The notes beneath the pieces were generated by a model. It saw only the letters and a list, made by a program, of their open reading frames with translations. It did no database searches and was not told the origin of the DNA. Shown one piece after another: positions 26,186 through 36,780 of a DNA stretch of 64,000 nt (positions are counted from its first letter, which is position 1; every line of letters begins with the position of its first letter). This DNA is from Alphaproteobacteria bacterium (GTDB lineage: Bacteria; Pseudomonadota; Alphaproteobacteria; TMED109): the NCBI GenBank assembly GCA_030828505.1, contig JAURCJ010000006.1, positions 44,273 to 108,272 of the forward strand. The letters run 5' to 3'. A program made the position numbers and the translations under genes.

Positions 26186-26668
26186 TTAAAATGGAATATC
26201 GTCATCAATATCAGAATTAATATTAGAATTTTCTGTAACACTTTGATTCAATTGATTATTTTCTTCTTGTTTTAAATTGTTATTATTACTTTCAATTTGA
26301 TTCTCATTATTATTACCTCTAGAATCTAGAAAAGTAATTTCTCCTTTAAAATTCCTTAAAACTACTTCCGTAGCATACTTATCGACTCCTGAAGAGTCTG
26401 TCCATTTTCTAGTTTCTAATTGCCCCTCAATATATAGCTTCGAGCCCTTATTTACATATTTTTCTATTAGATTTACTAAATTCTCATTAAAAACTACTAC
26501 CCTGTGCCATTGTGTTCTTTCTTTCTGCTCATTACTCTCTCTATCTCTCCATCTTTCACTGGTAGCTATGGATAAATTACAAACTTTACCTCCAGTTTGA
26601 AAAGACCTTATTTCAGGATCTTGTCCTACATTTCCTATTAATATAACTTTATTTATACTTCCTGACAT
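26186..26668 (-). CDS. ssb: Single-stranded DNA-binding protein SSB
   Basis: SSB coats single-stranded DNA during replication, recombination and repair. An OB-fold occupies residues 1-110 (MSGSINKVILIGNVGQDPEI, TQWHRVVVFNENLVNLIEKYV, KLYIEGQLETRKW), followed by a Gln/Asn-rich linker and the conserved acidic tip DDDIPF that binds partner proteins. The start at 26668 has AGGAG 6 bases upstream; the frame runs 15 codons further upstream but that leader is not SSB-like. Its product is 160 residues. The divergent neighbour is uvrA, as in many proteobacteria. Confidence 0.97.
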   Translation of the reverse strand: MSGSINKVILIGNVGQDPEIRSFQTGGKVCNLSIATSERWRDRESNEQKERTQWHRVVVFNENLVNLIEKYVNKGSKLYIEGQLETRKWTDSSGVDKYATEVVLRNFKGEITFLDSRGNNNENQIESNNNNLKQEENNQLNQSVTENSNINSDIDDDIPF

Positions 26669-26771
26669 AAAAGCTCCTTTCCTAAATTTTATATATATAA
26701 TATAACACAACAATCGATAAATTTATACAACTGCTTTATATTAAATATATAATATAAATTTAGGCAACGTA

Positions 26772-29630
26772 ATGACCAAAAATAAAAAAAATATTAATCA
26801 TTATAAAACTCTAAAAATTACTGGCGCATGCGAAAATAACCTAAAAAATATTAATTTAAATATTCCAAAAAATAAATTTATCGTATTTACTGGTGTATCA
26901 GGTAGCGGAAAGTCATCACTTGCTTTTGATACTATTTATGCTGAAGGTCAAAGAAGATATGTTGAGAGTTTATCAGCCTACGCGAGGCAATTTTTAGAAT
27001 TAATGCAAAAACCTAAAGTAAATTCAATAGAAGGTTTATCACCAGCTATAGCAATTAATCAAAAGTCAGTATCACATAACCCACGTTCAACTGTTTCTAC
27101 TGTTACAGAAATAAATGATTATTTAAGACTTTTATATGCAAGAGTAGGAATAGCATATTCCCCGGCAACAGGTAAAGCTATAACAAGTCAAAGCATTTCA
27201 CAAATGGTTGACTCTATAATTCATAATAACAAAGGAAGTAAAATATACTTGCTAGCGCCAATAGTTAGAAACAGAAAAGGAGAGCACAAAAAAGAAATAT
27301 TAGAGCTTATTAAAAAAGGCTTTCAGAGAATAAAACTAAATAATATGTTATATTCTATTAACGAAATACCCGATATAGATAAAAACTCTAAGAACAATAT
27401 AGAAGTCGTTATTGATAGACTCGTTATTAATAATAATATACAGCAGCGTTTAGCTGAAAGTATAGAAACGTGTCTAAGCATTTCGGAAGGGCTATTATAT
27501 GTAGAGGATATATCAACAAATACCATAAGTGTCTATTCATCAAAATTCGCATGTCCGGAATCTGGTTTTACGATTGATGAAATTGAACCAAGATTATTTT
27601 CGTTTAATAATCCTGTAGGTGCCTGTAGTAAATGTGACGGCCTAGGAGAACAAAGCTTTTTCGACGAAGAACTTATAATACCCAATGAAAACCTAAGTAT
27701 TAATGAAGGGGCAATAAAGCCTTGGTCCGGTAAAGGGAAAAATTATTATTTACAAGCCTTACAAGGACTTGCAAAGGTTAATGGAATGTCATTAGATCAA
27801 AAATGGCAAGATTTATCAGGTAATCATAAAAAACAAGTATTATTTGGCAATAAAGATAAAGATATAGTTATAGATTTTTTTAATGAATATGAAAAAATAT
27901 CAATAAAGAAACCTTTTATTGGAGTTATCCCTTCCTTAGAAAAAAGATTATTAGAATCAACTGATCAGTGGTTTAGAGATGAATATTCTAAATATGAATC
28001 AATAAAAGAATGTGAATTATGTTTAGGGAAAAGGCTTAATGAAAAAGCTTTATCTGTAAAAATTTATAAAAAAGACATAGCAGAGATATCTGAAATGACA
28101 ATTTCTTATGCTAAAAATTGGATCAACAATATTGAAAAAAGCCTATCTACTCAATTTAAGGAAATAGCTCAACCTATTATAAAAGAGATATCACTCAGAT
28201 TAAAGTTTTTGGTTGATGTAGGATTAGATTATTTAACATTAAATAGAAAATCTAATACTTTATCTGGAGGAGAAAGCCAAAGAATAAGGCTTGCTTCGCA
28301 GATTGGCTCAGGTCTAACAGGAATATTATATGTTTTAGATGAGCCTTCAATCGGATTACATCAGAAAGATAATATAAAACTTATCGAAACTCTAAAAAAC
28401 CTTAGAAATTTGGGAAATACTGTAATAGTAGTCGAACATGACGAAGAAGCAATGTTAGCTTCTGACTATATAGTGGATATTGGCGAAGGAGCAGGTTTAA
28501 ATGGTGGAAATATTATAGCTGAAGGTACGCCAAAACAAATTCTAAAAAACACTAAAAGTCTTACAGGTAATTATTTATCTGGAAGAAATAAAATACCCAT
28601 ACCTAATGCTAGAAGAAAACAAAATTTTAACAAATATATAGAATTATTAGGAGCAAGTACAAATAATTTAAAAAATATAGATTTAAAATTACCTCTTGGA
28701 AACTTTGTTTGTGTTACAGGCGTATCTGGAAGCGGAAAATCATCTCTAATAATTGATACTCTTCTTCCAGCACTTGAAAAAGAAATAAATAATAAAAAAC
28801 ATTTAAATATAGGAAGATTGAAAAATATAAAAGGGATAGAATATATAGATAAAATTGTTGAAATAAATCAAGCTCCCATTGGAAGAACACCTAGATCAAA
28901 TCCAGCAACATATACTGGTGCTTTTACACCTATTAGAGAATATTTTGCTCAAAGTACTGACTCCAAAGTTAGAGGGTATAAACCAGGGAGGTTTTCATTT
29001 AATGTTAAAGGGGGAAGGTGTGAAGCGTGCCAAGGCGATGGAATAGTTAAGATTGAGATGCATTTCCTTCCAGACGTATTTGTAAAATGTGATGTGTGTG
29101 AAGGTAAAAGATATAATAGAGAAACTTTAGAAATATTTATTAAAAACAAAAATATAAATGATATACTTAATATGAGTATTGAAGAATCTAAAATATTTTT
29201 TAAATCTATACCAAGCATATATAATAAGGTTAAAACCCTTGAAGAAGTTGGCTTAAATTATATTAAGCTTGGACAAGCTGCTACAACTTTATCTGGAGGA
29301 GAAGCTCAAAGAATTAAACTATCAAAGGAACTATCAAAAAGAGCAACTGGTAATACGCTATATATACTAGATGAACCTACAACAGGACTCCATTTTGAAG
29401 ATGTTAAAAAGTTATTATTTGTACTAAATACTCTAGTTGATCAAGGTAATACAGTAGTTATTATTGAACATAATCTTGATGTAATAAAATCTTCTGATTG
29501 GATAATTGACTTAGGCCCAGATGGTGGTGATAAAGGCGGAAATATAATTGCAATGGGTACTCCAGAAAGCATTACTAAAAATATTAACAGTTATACTGGC
29601 CAATTTTTAAAAAAATATTTAAATAATTAA
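26772..29630 (+). CDS. uvrA: Excinuclease ABC subunit A UvrA
   Basis: UvrA is the damage-sensing ATPase of nucleotide excision repair and loads UvrB at lesions. It has two ABC modules. The first Walker A is GVSGSGKSS at 41-49 with signature [12 protein letters not shown]; the second repeats GVSGSGKSS in the second half with [12 protein letters not shown]. Zinc-finger cysteines are seen in ACSKCDGLG in the first half and in CEACQGDG plus CDVCEGKR in the second. Its 952 residues are full length. It is divergent from ssb and followed 14 bases later by trmFO. Confidence 0.98.
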   Translation: MTKNKKNINHYKTLKITGACENNLKNINLNIPKNKFIVFTGVSGSGKSSLAFDTIYAEGQRRYVESLSAYARQFLELMQKPKVNSIEGLSPAIAINQKSVSHNPRSTVSTVTEINDYLRLLYARVGIAYSPATGKAITSQSISQMVDSIIHNNKGSKIYLLAPIVRNRKGEHKKEILELIKKGFQRIKLNNMLYSINEIPDIDKNSKNNIEVVIDRLVINNNIQQRLAESIETCLSISEGLLYVEDISTNTISVYSSKFACPESGFTIDEIEPRLFSFNNPVGACSKCDGLGEQSFFDEELIIPNENLSINEGAIKPWSGKGKNYYLQALQGLAKVNGMSLDQKWQDLSGNHKKQVLFGNKDKDIVIDFFNEYEKISIKKPFIGVIPSLEKRLLESTDQWFRDEYSKYESIKECELCLGKRLNEKALSVKIYKKDIAEISEMTISYAKNWINNIEKSLSTQFKEIAQPIIKEISLRLKFLVDVGLDYLTLNRKSNTLSGGESQRIRLASQIGSGLTGILYVLDEPSIGLHQKDNIKLIETLKNLRNLGNTVIVVEHDEEAMLASDYIVDIGEGAGLNGGNIIAEGTPKQILKNTKSLTGNYLSGRNKIPIPNARRKQNFNKYIELLGASTNNLKNIDLKLPLGNFVCVTGVSGSGKSSLIIDTLLPALEKEINNKKHLNIGRLKNIKGIEYIDKIVEINQAPIGRTPRSNPATYTGAFTPIREYFAQSTDSKVRGYKPGRFSFNVKGGRCEACQGDGIVKIEMHFLPDVFVKCDVCEGKRYNRETLEIFIKNKNINDILNMSIEESKIFFKSIPSIYNKVKTLEEVGLNYIKLGQAATTLSGGEAQRIKLSKELSKRATGNTLYILDEPTTGLHFEDVKKLLFVLNTLVDQGNTVVIIEHNLDVIKSSDWIIDLGPDGGDKGGNIIAMGTPESITKNINSYTGQFLKKYLNN

Positions 29631-29644
29631 TAAAGTTATTACAC

Positions 29645-31015
29645 ATGAGTATAAAAAATAAAATAATTGTAATTGGTGGCGGTTTAGCAGGTTGTGAAGC
29701 TGCTTGGCAAATTGCTAATATGGGTCTTCAAGTAGACTTATATGAAATGAGACCAAAGGTTAAAACAGATGCACACCAAACAGCTCATCTAGCAGAACTT
29801 GTTTGCTCAAATTCATTCAGATCTGATGATATGAATAATAATGCTGTAGGGTTATTACATGCAGAAATGAGACAATTAAAATCATTAATAATGATGTCTG
29901 CAGATAAACATAAAATTCCTGCAGGTGGTGCATTAGCTGTTGATAGAGAAGAATTTTCAAAGTCTGTACATGATAATATAGTTTCCCATCCATTAATAAA
30001 CTTAATTAATCAAGAATATACAGATCTTCCAGATAATTCTGTTAAAGCTATAGTAGCCACTGGCCCACTAACTTCTATTAAACTTACTGAAAATATAATT
30101 AAGTCTACTAATAATAAAAATTTAGCCTTTTTTGATGCGATAGCCCCTATTATATATAAAGACAGTATAGACATGAATATTGCTTGGTATCAATCTAGAT
30201 ATGATAAAATTGGTACATCAGGTGATAAAGCTGCTTATATAAATTGCCCATTAAATAAGGATCAATACATAGACTTTGTAAATAAACTAAATAATGCCAA
30301 TTATACAGAATTTAAAGAATGGGAAAAAAACACCCCTTATTTTGAATCATGCCTTCCAATAGAAGTATTATCAAATAGAGGTCTAAATACTCTTAGATTT
30401 GGCCCCATGAAACCAATAGGACTTAACAATAAACATACAAATGTGAAGCCTTACGCTGTAGTTCAGCTTAGACAAGATAATGTAAGTGCAACGCTTTACA
30501 ATATTGTAGGCTTTCAGACTAAAATGAAATATCAAGATCAAATAGAAATATTTAGATCAATTCCTGCTTTAGAAAACGCTAGATTTGCTAGATTAGGTGG
30601 ACTTCATAGAAATACTTTTATTAATAGTCCATTAATTCTTGATAAACAACTTAGGTTTAAAAAACAATCACATATAAGGTTTGCAGGTCAAATAACTGGT
30701 GTAGAAGGATATGTCGAAAGTGCTGCCATGGGTCTTTTAGCAGGAAGATTTTTAGTATATGAAGAGTTAAATAAAAAAAATATACAAATACCTAGATCAA
30801 CTGCCCTAGGTTCACTAATTGAACATGTAACAACAATTAGAGATAAAAATTTATTTCAACCAATGAATATCAATTATGGCTTGATACCAAAAATTTCTAT
30901 TAAAAATTATAAAAATAAAAAGGAAAAAAAAGAATTAAACAGAAAAAAAATAGCTATAAAAGCAATTAATGAAATAAAATTATGGAGTAAAGAGTTTTCT
31001 ACCAACCTCTATTAA
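29645..31015 (+). CDS. trmFO: Folate/FAD-dependent tRNA (uracil-5-)-methyltransferase TrmFO
   Basis: TrmFO makes ribothymidine 54 in the tRNA T-loop using methylene-THF and FADH2. The FAD dinucleotide site [18 protein letters not shown] opens the protein; [13 protein letters not shown] and [14 protein letters not shown] follow, with GLLAGRF near the C-terminus, all diagnostic. Its 456 residues match the family. It lies 14 bases after uvrA. The end overlaps the convergent squalene/phytoene-synthase-like gene by 17 bases. Confidence 0.97.
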   Translation: MSIKNKIIVIGGGLAGCEAAWQIANMGLQVDLYEMRPKVKTDAHQTAHLAELVCSNSFRSDDMNNNAVGLLHAEMRQLKSLIMMSADKHKIPAGGALAVDREEFSKSVHDNIVSHPLINLINQEYTDLPDNSVKAIVATGPLTSIKLTENIIKSTNNKNLAFFDAIAPIIYKDSIDMNIAWYQSRYDKIGTSGDKAAYINCPLNKDQYIDFVNKLNNANYTEFKEWEKNTPYFESCLPIEVLSNRGLNTLRFGPMKPIGLNNKHTNVKPYAVVQLRQDNVSATLYNIVGFQTKMKYQDQIEIFRSIPALENARFARLGGLHRNTFINSPLILDKQLRFKKQSHIRFAGQITGVEGYVESAAMGLLAGRFLVYEELNKKNIQIPRSTALGSLIEHVTTIRDKNLFQPMNINYGLIPKISIKNYKNKKEKKELNRKKIAIKAINEIKLWSKEFSTNLY

Positions 31016-31652
31016 ATACAATAAATATTCTCTTGTATAGATTACTTTTAGTAAAATAATTATTAGAATTTAAAAGGAATAATATTAAATATTTTTTATT
31101 TGGTCTATTACAAATTTTTTTTGCCTTATAAAAAAATTTATTACTTAATTCTTTATTATTATGTTCTGATAAACTCTTAGAGATTGCTAAAAAATTTAAC
31201 GACCTTTTTATATTTAAATTATAGCTTTTTGACTTTATTATATAAAAAATTATTTTATTTTTAATTAACAAATATTTTGAATAAAATTTTATTTTTTTAT
31301 TATAAGATACTGTATTCGAATATTTAATTAAGTAATTAATTAATATAGAAAATTCTTTTTTTATAAAACTATCATTCTTAAAATATTTATTTATCAACCT
31401 TAAAGATGGAACACTATAATATTTACCATCAATCGATTCTAGACAAGATATTTTCCACCAATCTAGCTTAGTAAGTAATATATTTTTATCTAAATTAGAT
31501 CTTATAATTTTTATTAATTCTAAATCTATAAAAATTATTAATAGTAATTTATTGCGATATTCATAATTTGTAAAAAATGTAGCTATATACGAATGATAAG
31601 AAATTAATTTTAGTTCCTTTTTAATTATTTTAAGATCATCATAGTTATTCAA
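30999..31652 (-). CDS. Degenerate squalene/phytoene-synthase-family protein (NDUFAF6-like)
   Basis: A 217-residue protein recognisable mainly by position and by [16 protein letters not shown]...[10 protein letters not shown], which follows the family pattern of a helix with an E-[IL]-x-R-x-WW type element. No DxxxD prenyl-diphosphate motif is present, so it is unlikely to be an active prenyl synthase. Proteins of this kind in alphaproteobacteria resemble NDUFAF6, a complex I assembly factor. The probable start is TTG 31652, overlapping the upstream stop (TTGA). The frame extends to an ATG at 31715 inside the Mth938-like gene, but those residues look like noise. It is extremely Lys/Asn/Ile rich and fast-evolving. 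Confidence 0.62.
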   Translation of the reverse strand: MNNYDDLKIIKKELKLISYHSYIATFFTNYEYRNKLLLIIFIDLELIKIIRSNLDKNILLTKLDWWKISCLESIDGKYYSVPSLRLINKYFKNDSFIKKEFSILINYLIKYSNTVSYNKKIKFYSKYLLIKNKIIFYIIKSKSYNLNIKRSLNFLAISKSLSEHNNKELSNKFFYKAKKICNRPNKKYLILFLLNSNNYFTKSNLYKRIFIVFNRGW

Positions 31653-32014
31653 GCTGGTTCTATAATAGCAGCAATGCTCCTGCCATCCCCTATCAAAACT
31701 GACCAAGTCCTGCATGCTGGGCCTATCTGCATAACTTCAATTGGTACATTTAACGTTTTAAGAAAAGATAACATTTCAGATTCATAACCTAATCCTTTTA
31801 ATGAACCATATATTATTAGCTCTGGATTAAGATGCTTGATATTATTTTTTATAATAACTTTGTTATCTTCATTTGATAATTTATCAAGCTCTATATAGTT
31901 ATCCTGCAAAAATAATAAATTATTATAAATTTTATTTCCTGAAACTTTAATATACCCCTTACCATAGCCTTCAATTTGTGGAGCATTATTTTTAGGATAT
32001 AATTCTAAGTCCAT
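31649..32014 (-). CDS. Mth938-like domain protein (NDUFAF3-like)
   Basis: A 121-residue soluble protein of the Mth938/DUF498 family. Typical features are PQIEGYGKGYIKVSGNKIYN, PELIIYGSLKGLG near the middle, and VEVMQIGPACRTWSVLIGDGR near the C-terminus. The mitochondrial relative NDUFAF3 helps assemble respiratory complex I, and its bacterial homologues are known to sit beside secDF. Here it starts 6 bases after secF and runs into the NDUFAF6-like gene. The molecular activity is not known. Confidence 0.83.
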   Translation of the reverse strand: MDLELYPKNNAPQIEGYGKGYIKVSGNKIYNNLLFLQDNYIELDKLSNEDNKVIIKNNIKHLNPELIIYGSLKGLGYESEMLSFLKTLNVPIEVMQIGPACRTWSVLIGDGRSIAAIIEPA

Positions 32015-32020
32015 AAAATA

Positions 32021-32935
32021 TTAGCTTTCAGATTCCTTACTTCTTCTTATATTTAAATACACAAGTATTGTTGAAGCAATAAATATTGAAGAATAAGTCC
32101 CTACTATTATTCCCCACAACATTGCAAAAGCAAAGTCTGATATAATTTGCCCTCCAATTAAATACAATGCTCCTAAGGCTAACATAGTTGTTATAGTTGT
32201 ATTTATAGTTCTAGATAAAGTTTCATTTATGCTTTTATCTAATAATTCTTTTAATTCCATTTTCTTAAATTTTCTTAAATTTTCTCTAATTCTATCATAA
32301 ACTACAACAGTATCATTCATAGAATAGCCTATAATTAATAATATCGCTGCGACAGTAGATAAATTAAATTCAAGACCTAGTGCAGAAAATACTCCTAAAG
32401 TAAGAATAACATCATGCAATAATGCTACTATTGCTCCTATGGCAAAAGGTAATTCAAACCTAAACCAGATATATGCCAACATAGCTATAATAGCAAATAA
32501 GATAGCCATCACTCCATCAGATATTAAATCCTTACTAACAGTTGGTCCAACATATTCTAACCTTCTATATTCTATATCATCATTAAATTTTTTATTTAAT
32601 GCACCTTTTAGAGCCTCTACAGCTATTTGTTGCGCATCATCAGACCCCGCTTGTCTTTCAACCCTTATTAAATAATCTGACTTCGCCCCAAAATCTTGAA
32701 TTGAGACTTCGCCTATATTTAGATTAGAAACTTCTCTTCTAATATCAGAAATACTAATTCTTTCATCAGTTCTCACTTCTAGAAGAATACCTCCTTTAAA
32801 ATCTATACCAAAATTTAATCCAATAAATAAAACAGATAATATAGCTAAAATAGAAAAAATAGCTGATAAAGAAAAAGAAAAAGTTTTTAATCTTATAAAC
32901 CTAATCGTAGTATTGTCAGATATCAATCTTAACAC
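32021..32935 (-). CDS. secF: Protein translocase subunit SecF
   Basis: SecF, with SecD and YajC, uses the proton gradient to pull secreted proteins through SecYEG. It has an N-terminal helix, the periplasmic start FGIDFKGGILLEV, and a five-helix RND-like C-terminal part with IGYSMNDTVVVYDRIRENL, the most conserved SecF signature. Its 304 residues are typical. It lies 17 bases after secD. Confidence 0.97.
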   Translation of the reverse strand: MLRLISDNTTIRFIRLKTFSFSLSAIFSILAILSVLFIGLNFGIDFKGGILLEVRTDERISISDIRREVSNLNIGEVSIQDFGAKSDYLIRVERQAGSDDAQQIAVEALKGALNKKFNDDIEYRRLEYVGPTVSKDLISDGVMAILFAIIAMLAYIWFRFELPFAIGAIVALLHDVILTLGVFSALGLEFNLSTVAAILLIIGYSMNDTVVVYDRIRENLRKFKKMELKELLDKSINETLSRTINTTITTMLALGALYLIGGQIISDFAFAMLWGIIVGTYSSIFIASTILVYLNIRRSKESES

Positions 32936-32952
32936 TTAAAAATTCTCCTAAA

Positions 32953-34530
32953 TTATATATTTAAACTATCTGGCCTGTATCTATTATACCAAATAGTTAT
33001 AATACCTCTGCTTAATAATAATGAACTAAACATAGTAGTTAAAACACCTAATGCCAGGGTAACTGCAAAACCTTTAACAGGACCTGAGCCAAACTGAAAT
33101 AGTATTATTGCTGCTAAAAGTGTAGTAATATTGGCATCTACAATTGTTCTAAAAGCTTCTTTAAATCCGTTATCTATTGCCCCAATATTAGACCTTCCAG
33201 CTCTAGACTCTTCTCTAATTCTCTCAAAAATTAGAACATTAGCATCTACTGCCATACCTATAGTTAAGGCTATTCCAGCAAGTCCAGGTAATGTAAGAGT
33301 TGCATCTAAAACACCTAATAAGGCTAGTATCAATAAAATATTTATCATTAATGAAATATTTGCAGTAATTCCAAATCTAGCTCCATAAATTATTAGCATA
33401 TATATTATTACTAAAATAATAGCAATAATTGCTGCATACATACCAGCGGTTATTGAATCTTTACCCAGTGAAGGACCTACAGAACGTTCTTCTAAAATAG
33501 TTAAAGGAGCAGGTAATGCACCAGCTCTTAATAAAACAGCTAAATCACTAGCAGTTTCAAAAGTAAAGTTACCTGATATCTGTCCACTACCTCCGGTAAT
33601 AGCTTCTCTTATTACAGGAGCACTAATAACTTCACCATCTAAAACAATTGCAAATCTTTTTCCCACATTCTTTGAAGTTAAATCTCCAAACTTCCTAGAA
33701 CCAGTTGAGTCAAACCTTAAACTGACTACAGGTTGATTATATTGATCCATACTTGGGTTAGCATCAACCAATTGATCACCAGATACACCAATTCGTTTAT
33801 AAATAATATAAGGTATACTTTTTTCACCCGTTCTAGGGTCTATCTCAAATAATAAATCTGATCCTGGTGGAACTCTACCTGACATAGCTTCATCTATACT
33901 TGCCGTTTCATTTACCATTCTAAAGTTCATCCTAGCAGTTTTACCTAGTAATCTTTTTATTCTCTCAGGATCATCTAGACCTGGAAGTTGAACTAATATT
34001 CTATCTTCACCTTGTCTTTGAATAATAGGTTCATTAGTTCCTACTTCATCCACTCTACGTCTAATAATTTCAATAGATTGTAAAATTGCATAGTCTTTTA
34101 TTTCTTTAATTTTTTCTTCAGAAAATGATACTTTAATTGAGCTATATACTTCATCATTTACTACAAGTGTATTATCTATATTTAAAATAATCTCTTTAAT
34201 AAATTCTAAGTCTTTTTCCTCAATTAAAGAAAATGTTAAATTAGTACCTGCTACAGATAAATTTGTATAACCTATTCGTGAAGTAGCGTTTCTTAACGAA
34301 ATTCTTAGTTCGTCAGCAACAGAATTTAGCCTGTCCGTTTGCAAACTGTCTGAGTCCACTTCTAACAATAAATAAGAACCACCTTGGAGATCAAGGCCCA
34401 ATCTTATTTCTCCTGATTTCAAGAAACTTGGTAAATTGTCCTTAGAAATAAAATTAGGCATAGAAAAAGAAATAGCAAAAATGCTAACAAACAAAATAAG
34501 TATTTTTTTCCAATTTTCGAAAATAAGCAT
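32953..34530 (-). CDS. secD: Protein translocase subunit SecD
   Basis: SecD is the large partner of SecF. An N-terminal helix leads to LGLDLQGGSYLLLEV, then a large periplasmic P1 domain (VDEVGTNEPIIQRQGEDRI, VQLPGLDDPERIK), and a C-terminal six-helix region with GMAVDANVLIFERIREE carrying residues of the proton path. It has 525 residues. It lies between yajC and secF as the middle gene of the operon. Confidence 0.97.
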   Translation of the reverse strand: MLIFENWKKILILFVSIFAISFSMPNFISKDNLPSFLKSGEIRLGLDLQGGSYLLLEVDSDSLQTDRLNSVADELRISLRNATSRIGYTNLSVAGTNLTFSLIEEKDLEFIKEIILNIDNTLVVNDEVYSSIKVSFSEEKIKEIKDYAILQSIEIIRRRVDEVGTNEPIIQRQGEDRILVQLPGLDDPERIKRLLGKTARMNFRMVNETASIDEAMSGRVPPGSDLLFEIDPRTGEKSIPYIIYKRIGVSGDQLVDANPSMDQYNQPVVSLRFDSTGSRKFGDLTSKNVGKRFAIVLDGEVISAPVIREAITGGSGQISGNFTFETASDLAVLLRAGALPAPLTILEERSVGPSLGKDSITAGMYAAIIAIILVIIYMLIIYGARFGITANISLMINILLILALLGVLDATLTLPGLAGIALTIGMAVDANVLIFERIREESRAGRSNIGAIDNGFKEAFRTIVDANITTLLAAIILFQFGSGPVKGFAVTLALGVLTTMFSSLLLSRGIITIWYNRYRPDSLNI

Positions 34531-34560
34531 ATAAAACCCTAAAAAAAATTAATATAATCT

Positions 34561-34887
34561 TTATTTTTTCTGAACTGATTTCTGATCAGATATTACTTCA
34601 GTTATAGTTGATCTTACAACCTTAACTTTAACATTTTCTGCTATTTGAACAGAAGCAATTCTGTCATCAATAATTTTATCAATTGTTCCCATTAAACCAC
34701 CAGCCGTAATTACTTTATCTCCCTTAGTCAAAGAATCAACCATAGCTCTATGCTCTTTCATCTTTTTTTGTTGAGGTCTAATAAGTAAAAAATAAAAAAC
34801 TGCAAATATCAAAACTAATGGAGCAATTTGAATTAGAAACCCAGATCCTCCTGATGCACCTTGTGCCATTGCCTCTGAAATAAACAT
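34561..34887 (-). CDS. yajC: Preprotein translocase subunit YajC
   Basis: A small single-helix protein (108 residues) associated with SecDF. A Gly-rich N-terminus is followed by a membrane helix (LIQIAPLVLIFAVFYFLLI) and RPQQKKMKEHRAMVDSLTKGD, the family signature, then a short SH3-like cytoplasmic end with DRIASVQIAENVKVKV. It is the first gene of yajC-secD-secF. It is divergent from the DUF815 ATPase, an arrangement shared with many alphaproteobacteria. Confidence 0.95.
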   Translation of the reverse strand: MFISEAMAQGASGGSGFLIQIAPLVLIFAVFYFLLIRPQQKKMKEHRAMVDSLTKGDKVITAGGLMGTIDKIIDDRIASVQIAENVKVKVVRSTITEVISDQKSVQKK

Positions 34888-35027
34888 GTTAACTCCTTCA
34901 ATAAAAAAATTATATAACCTTTAAACCATATATTGCAAAGAATATAATGAAGGTTTACCGTAATAAATATTAAATACTATATTATTGCAACAAAAACTAT
35001 TAATCTTCTTAAGTTATTGGAAAAAAA

Positions 35028-35891
35028 ATGATTTTGGATAAGAATATTTTACCCTTAATAGAAAGAGCTACAAAAGCTCTCGAGGAAATTAGCAACTCAA
35101 AAACTAAAAATAAATTAGTTATTACAAAAGCTAATGGTTATTTATGGGATGCAGAAAACTTTCACCTAATTCCAATTAATAATATAAATGCAGTAAATTT
35201 AAGTTTATTAAAAGGTATAGATCATACCAAGAAAATACTATTAGATAATACTATGCAGTTTTCAGAGGGCTATTCAGCAAATAATGTATTATTATGGGGG
35301 GCTCGCGGTATGGGAAAATCATCAATAATTAAATCAGTTCATAAAGAGATTTGTAAAAATACTCTTAATAAACGATTAATACTAATTGAGATTTATAGAG
35401 ATGATATTAATAGTCTTCCAAAATTAATCACTGAGCTACAACAATTAAAGCATCAATTTATAATATTTTGCGATGATTTATCTTTTGATAATAATGAAAC
35501 AACATACAAATCTTTAAAAACTATACTAGATGGTGGAATAATGGAAAAATCTAAAAATATATTATTTTATGCAACATCTAATAGAAGGCATTTAATGCCT
35601 AGATCTATGATTGAAAATGAAAGCTCTACTTCAATTTCTCCATCTGAAAGTGCAGAGGAAAAAATTTCATTATCTGATAGATTTGGACTTTGGTTAGGGT
35701 TTTATCAATGTTCACAAGATAATTACCTAGAAATAGTTAAAAGTTACGCAGATGAGTTTAAATTTGAAATAAATGTTAATGAGCTTAACAAGTTAGCTAT
35801 TGAATGGTCAGTAACAAGAGGATCCAGATCTGGAAGAGTTGCCTGGCAATTTATTCAAGATTTAGCTGGAAAATTAAAAGTAAAAATTTAG
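35028..35891 (+). CDS. AAA-type ATPase, DUF815 family
   Basis: A cytoplasmic P-loop ATPase of 287 residues. Walker A is WGARGMGKSS near 90-99, Walker B is FIIFCDDLSF near 144-153, and a sensor region ILFYATSNRRHLMPR follows, all as in the DUF815 family. The client is unknown for the family. It is conserved next to yajC in alphaproteobacteria, which may hint at a membrane or export role. It converges on the LysM/M23 peptidase with a 4-base overlap. Confidence 0.9.
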   Translation: MILDKNILPLIERATKALEEISNSKTKNKLVITKANGYLWDAENFHLIPINNINAVNLSLLKGIDHTKKILLDNTMQFSEGYSANNVLLWGARGMGKSSIIKSVHKEICKNTLNKRLILIEIYRDDINSLPKLITELQQLKHQFIIFCDDLSFDNNETTYKSLKTILDGGIMEKSKNILFYATSNRRHLMPRSMIENESSTSISPSESAEEKISLSDRFGLWLGFYQCSQDNYLEIVKSYADEFKFEINVNELNKLAIEWSVTRGSRSGRVAWQFIQDLAGKLKVKI

Positions 35892-36769
35892 TTACTGGGT
35901 AAGTATTTCATAGGGTCTAATGGGCCATTTTTATCTCTTATTTCAAAATGCAGTTGTGGTGTAGATACCTTTCCACTATTTCCAACTGATGCTATTACTT
36001 GACCTTTATTAACAGAATCACCTTTTTTAACATTTATTTTTTCTAAATGGGCATAAGCCGAGGTTTTATTGTTATTATGTTTTATTAGTATTAAATTTCC
36101 AAATGCTTGTATCTCATTTCCAGCATACACAATCTTACCAGATTCTATTGCTATTACAGGTTTACCTTTTTCTGCAGAAATATTTATACCATCATTCCTT
36201 AAACCTTTAGCTAATAATCCAAATTTTGAAATAATTTTACCTTTAACTGGCCACATATATGAAAATTTATTTGGTTTTGAAGTTTCTTTATCTAAATTTA
36301 CATTTCTACGATTTTTAATTTTTTTTATATTATTACATTTAGTTTGAATATTATTTGGAGTTATAGGAATAAATAATTTATCCCCTTCATATATTGTATC
36401 ATTTTTATGTAATTGATTCATTTTCATTATTTCAGAAATACTTACATCATAACAGATTGATAAATCATATAAGGTATGACCTTTCTTTACTATATGCACC
36501 TTTGGCTCAGCTATTATTATTTTATCACCCTGGTATAAAGTAAATGGAGGTACTAATTTATTAGCTTGGATGATTGATCTAATAGAAACTCCTTCTCTTT
36601 TAGAAATAGAATAAAGGCTGTCACCCTCATATACAGTTATAATTTTCTCACCACTAGCGGGTTTATCTATAATATTATTTTTATTAATTACAGGAGCTAA
36701 ATAATCCTTAGAAGTGCAGCTAGTTAGAAATATTAATAGCGTTATTAAAATTAAGAATGTTTTATTCAT
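35888..36769 (-). CDS. LysM/M23 peptidase lipoprotein, NlpD-like
   Basis: A murein hydrolase or amidase activator anchored to the outer or inner membrane by a lipid. The lipobox is LTSC (Cys18), followed by two LysM peptidoglycan-binding repeats (near residues 45-90 and 91-140; TVYEGDSLYSISKREGVS and HIVKKGHTLYDLS). A C-terminal M23 domain follows (GRNDG-like RNDGINISAEKGKPV, HNNNKTSAYAHL, QLHFEIRDKNGPLDP). Zinc ligands look incomplete at the first position (N in RNDGINI where active enzymes have H...D), so it may be an activator like NlpD. It is the last gene of the tatABC-serS-surE-pcm operon. Confidence 0.88.
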   Translation of the reverse strand: MNKTFLILITLLIFLTSCTSKDYLAPVINKNNIIDKPASGEKIITVYEGDSLYSISKREGVSIRSIIQANKLVPPFTLYQGDKIIIAEPKVHIVKKGHTLYDLSICYDVSISEIMKMNQLHKNDTIYEGDKLFIPITPNNIQTKCNNIKKIKNRRNVNLDKETSKPNKFSYMWPVKGKIISKFGLLAKGLRNDGINISAEKGKPVIAIESGKIVYAGNEIQAFGNLILIKHNNNKTSAYAHLEKINVKKGDSVNKGQVIASVGNSGKVSTPQLHFEIRDKNGPLDPMKYLPSN

Positions 36770-36780
36770 AGTAATTTCAT

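Noticed and set aside
31653..31715. Upstream extension of the NDUFAF6-like protein to ATG 31715
   Set aside because: It would lie wholly within the Mth938-like gene and adds residues unlike the family; the TTG overlapping the stop is simpler.
34888..35027. Inverted repeat AACCTT/AAGGTT in the yajC-DUF815 gap as an operator
   Set aside because: Short, with a long loop and several equivalent pairings; it is what chance gives in AT-rich spacer DNA.
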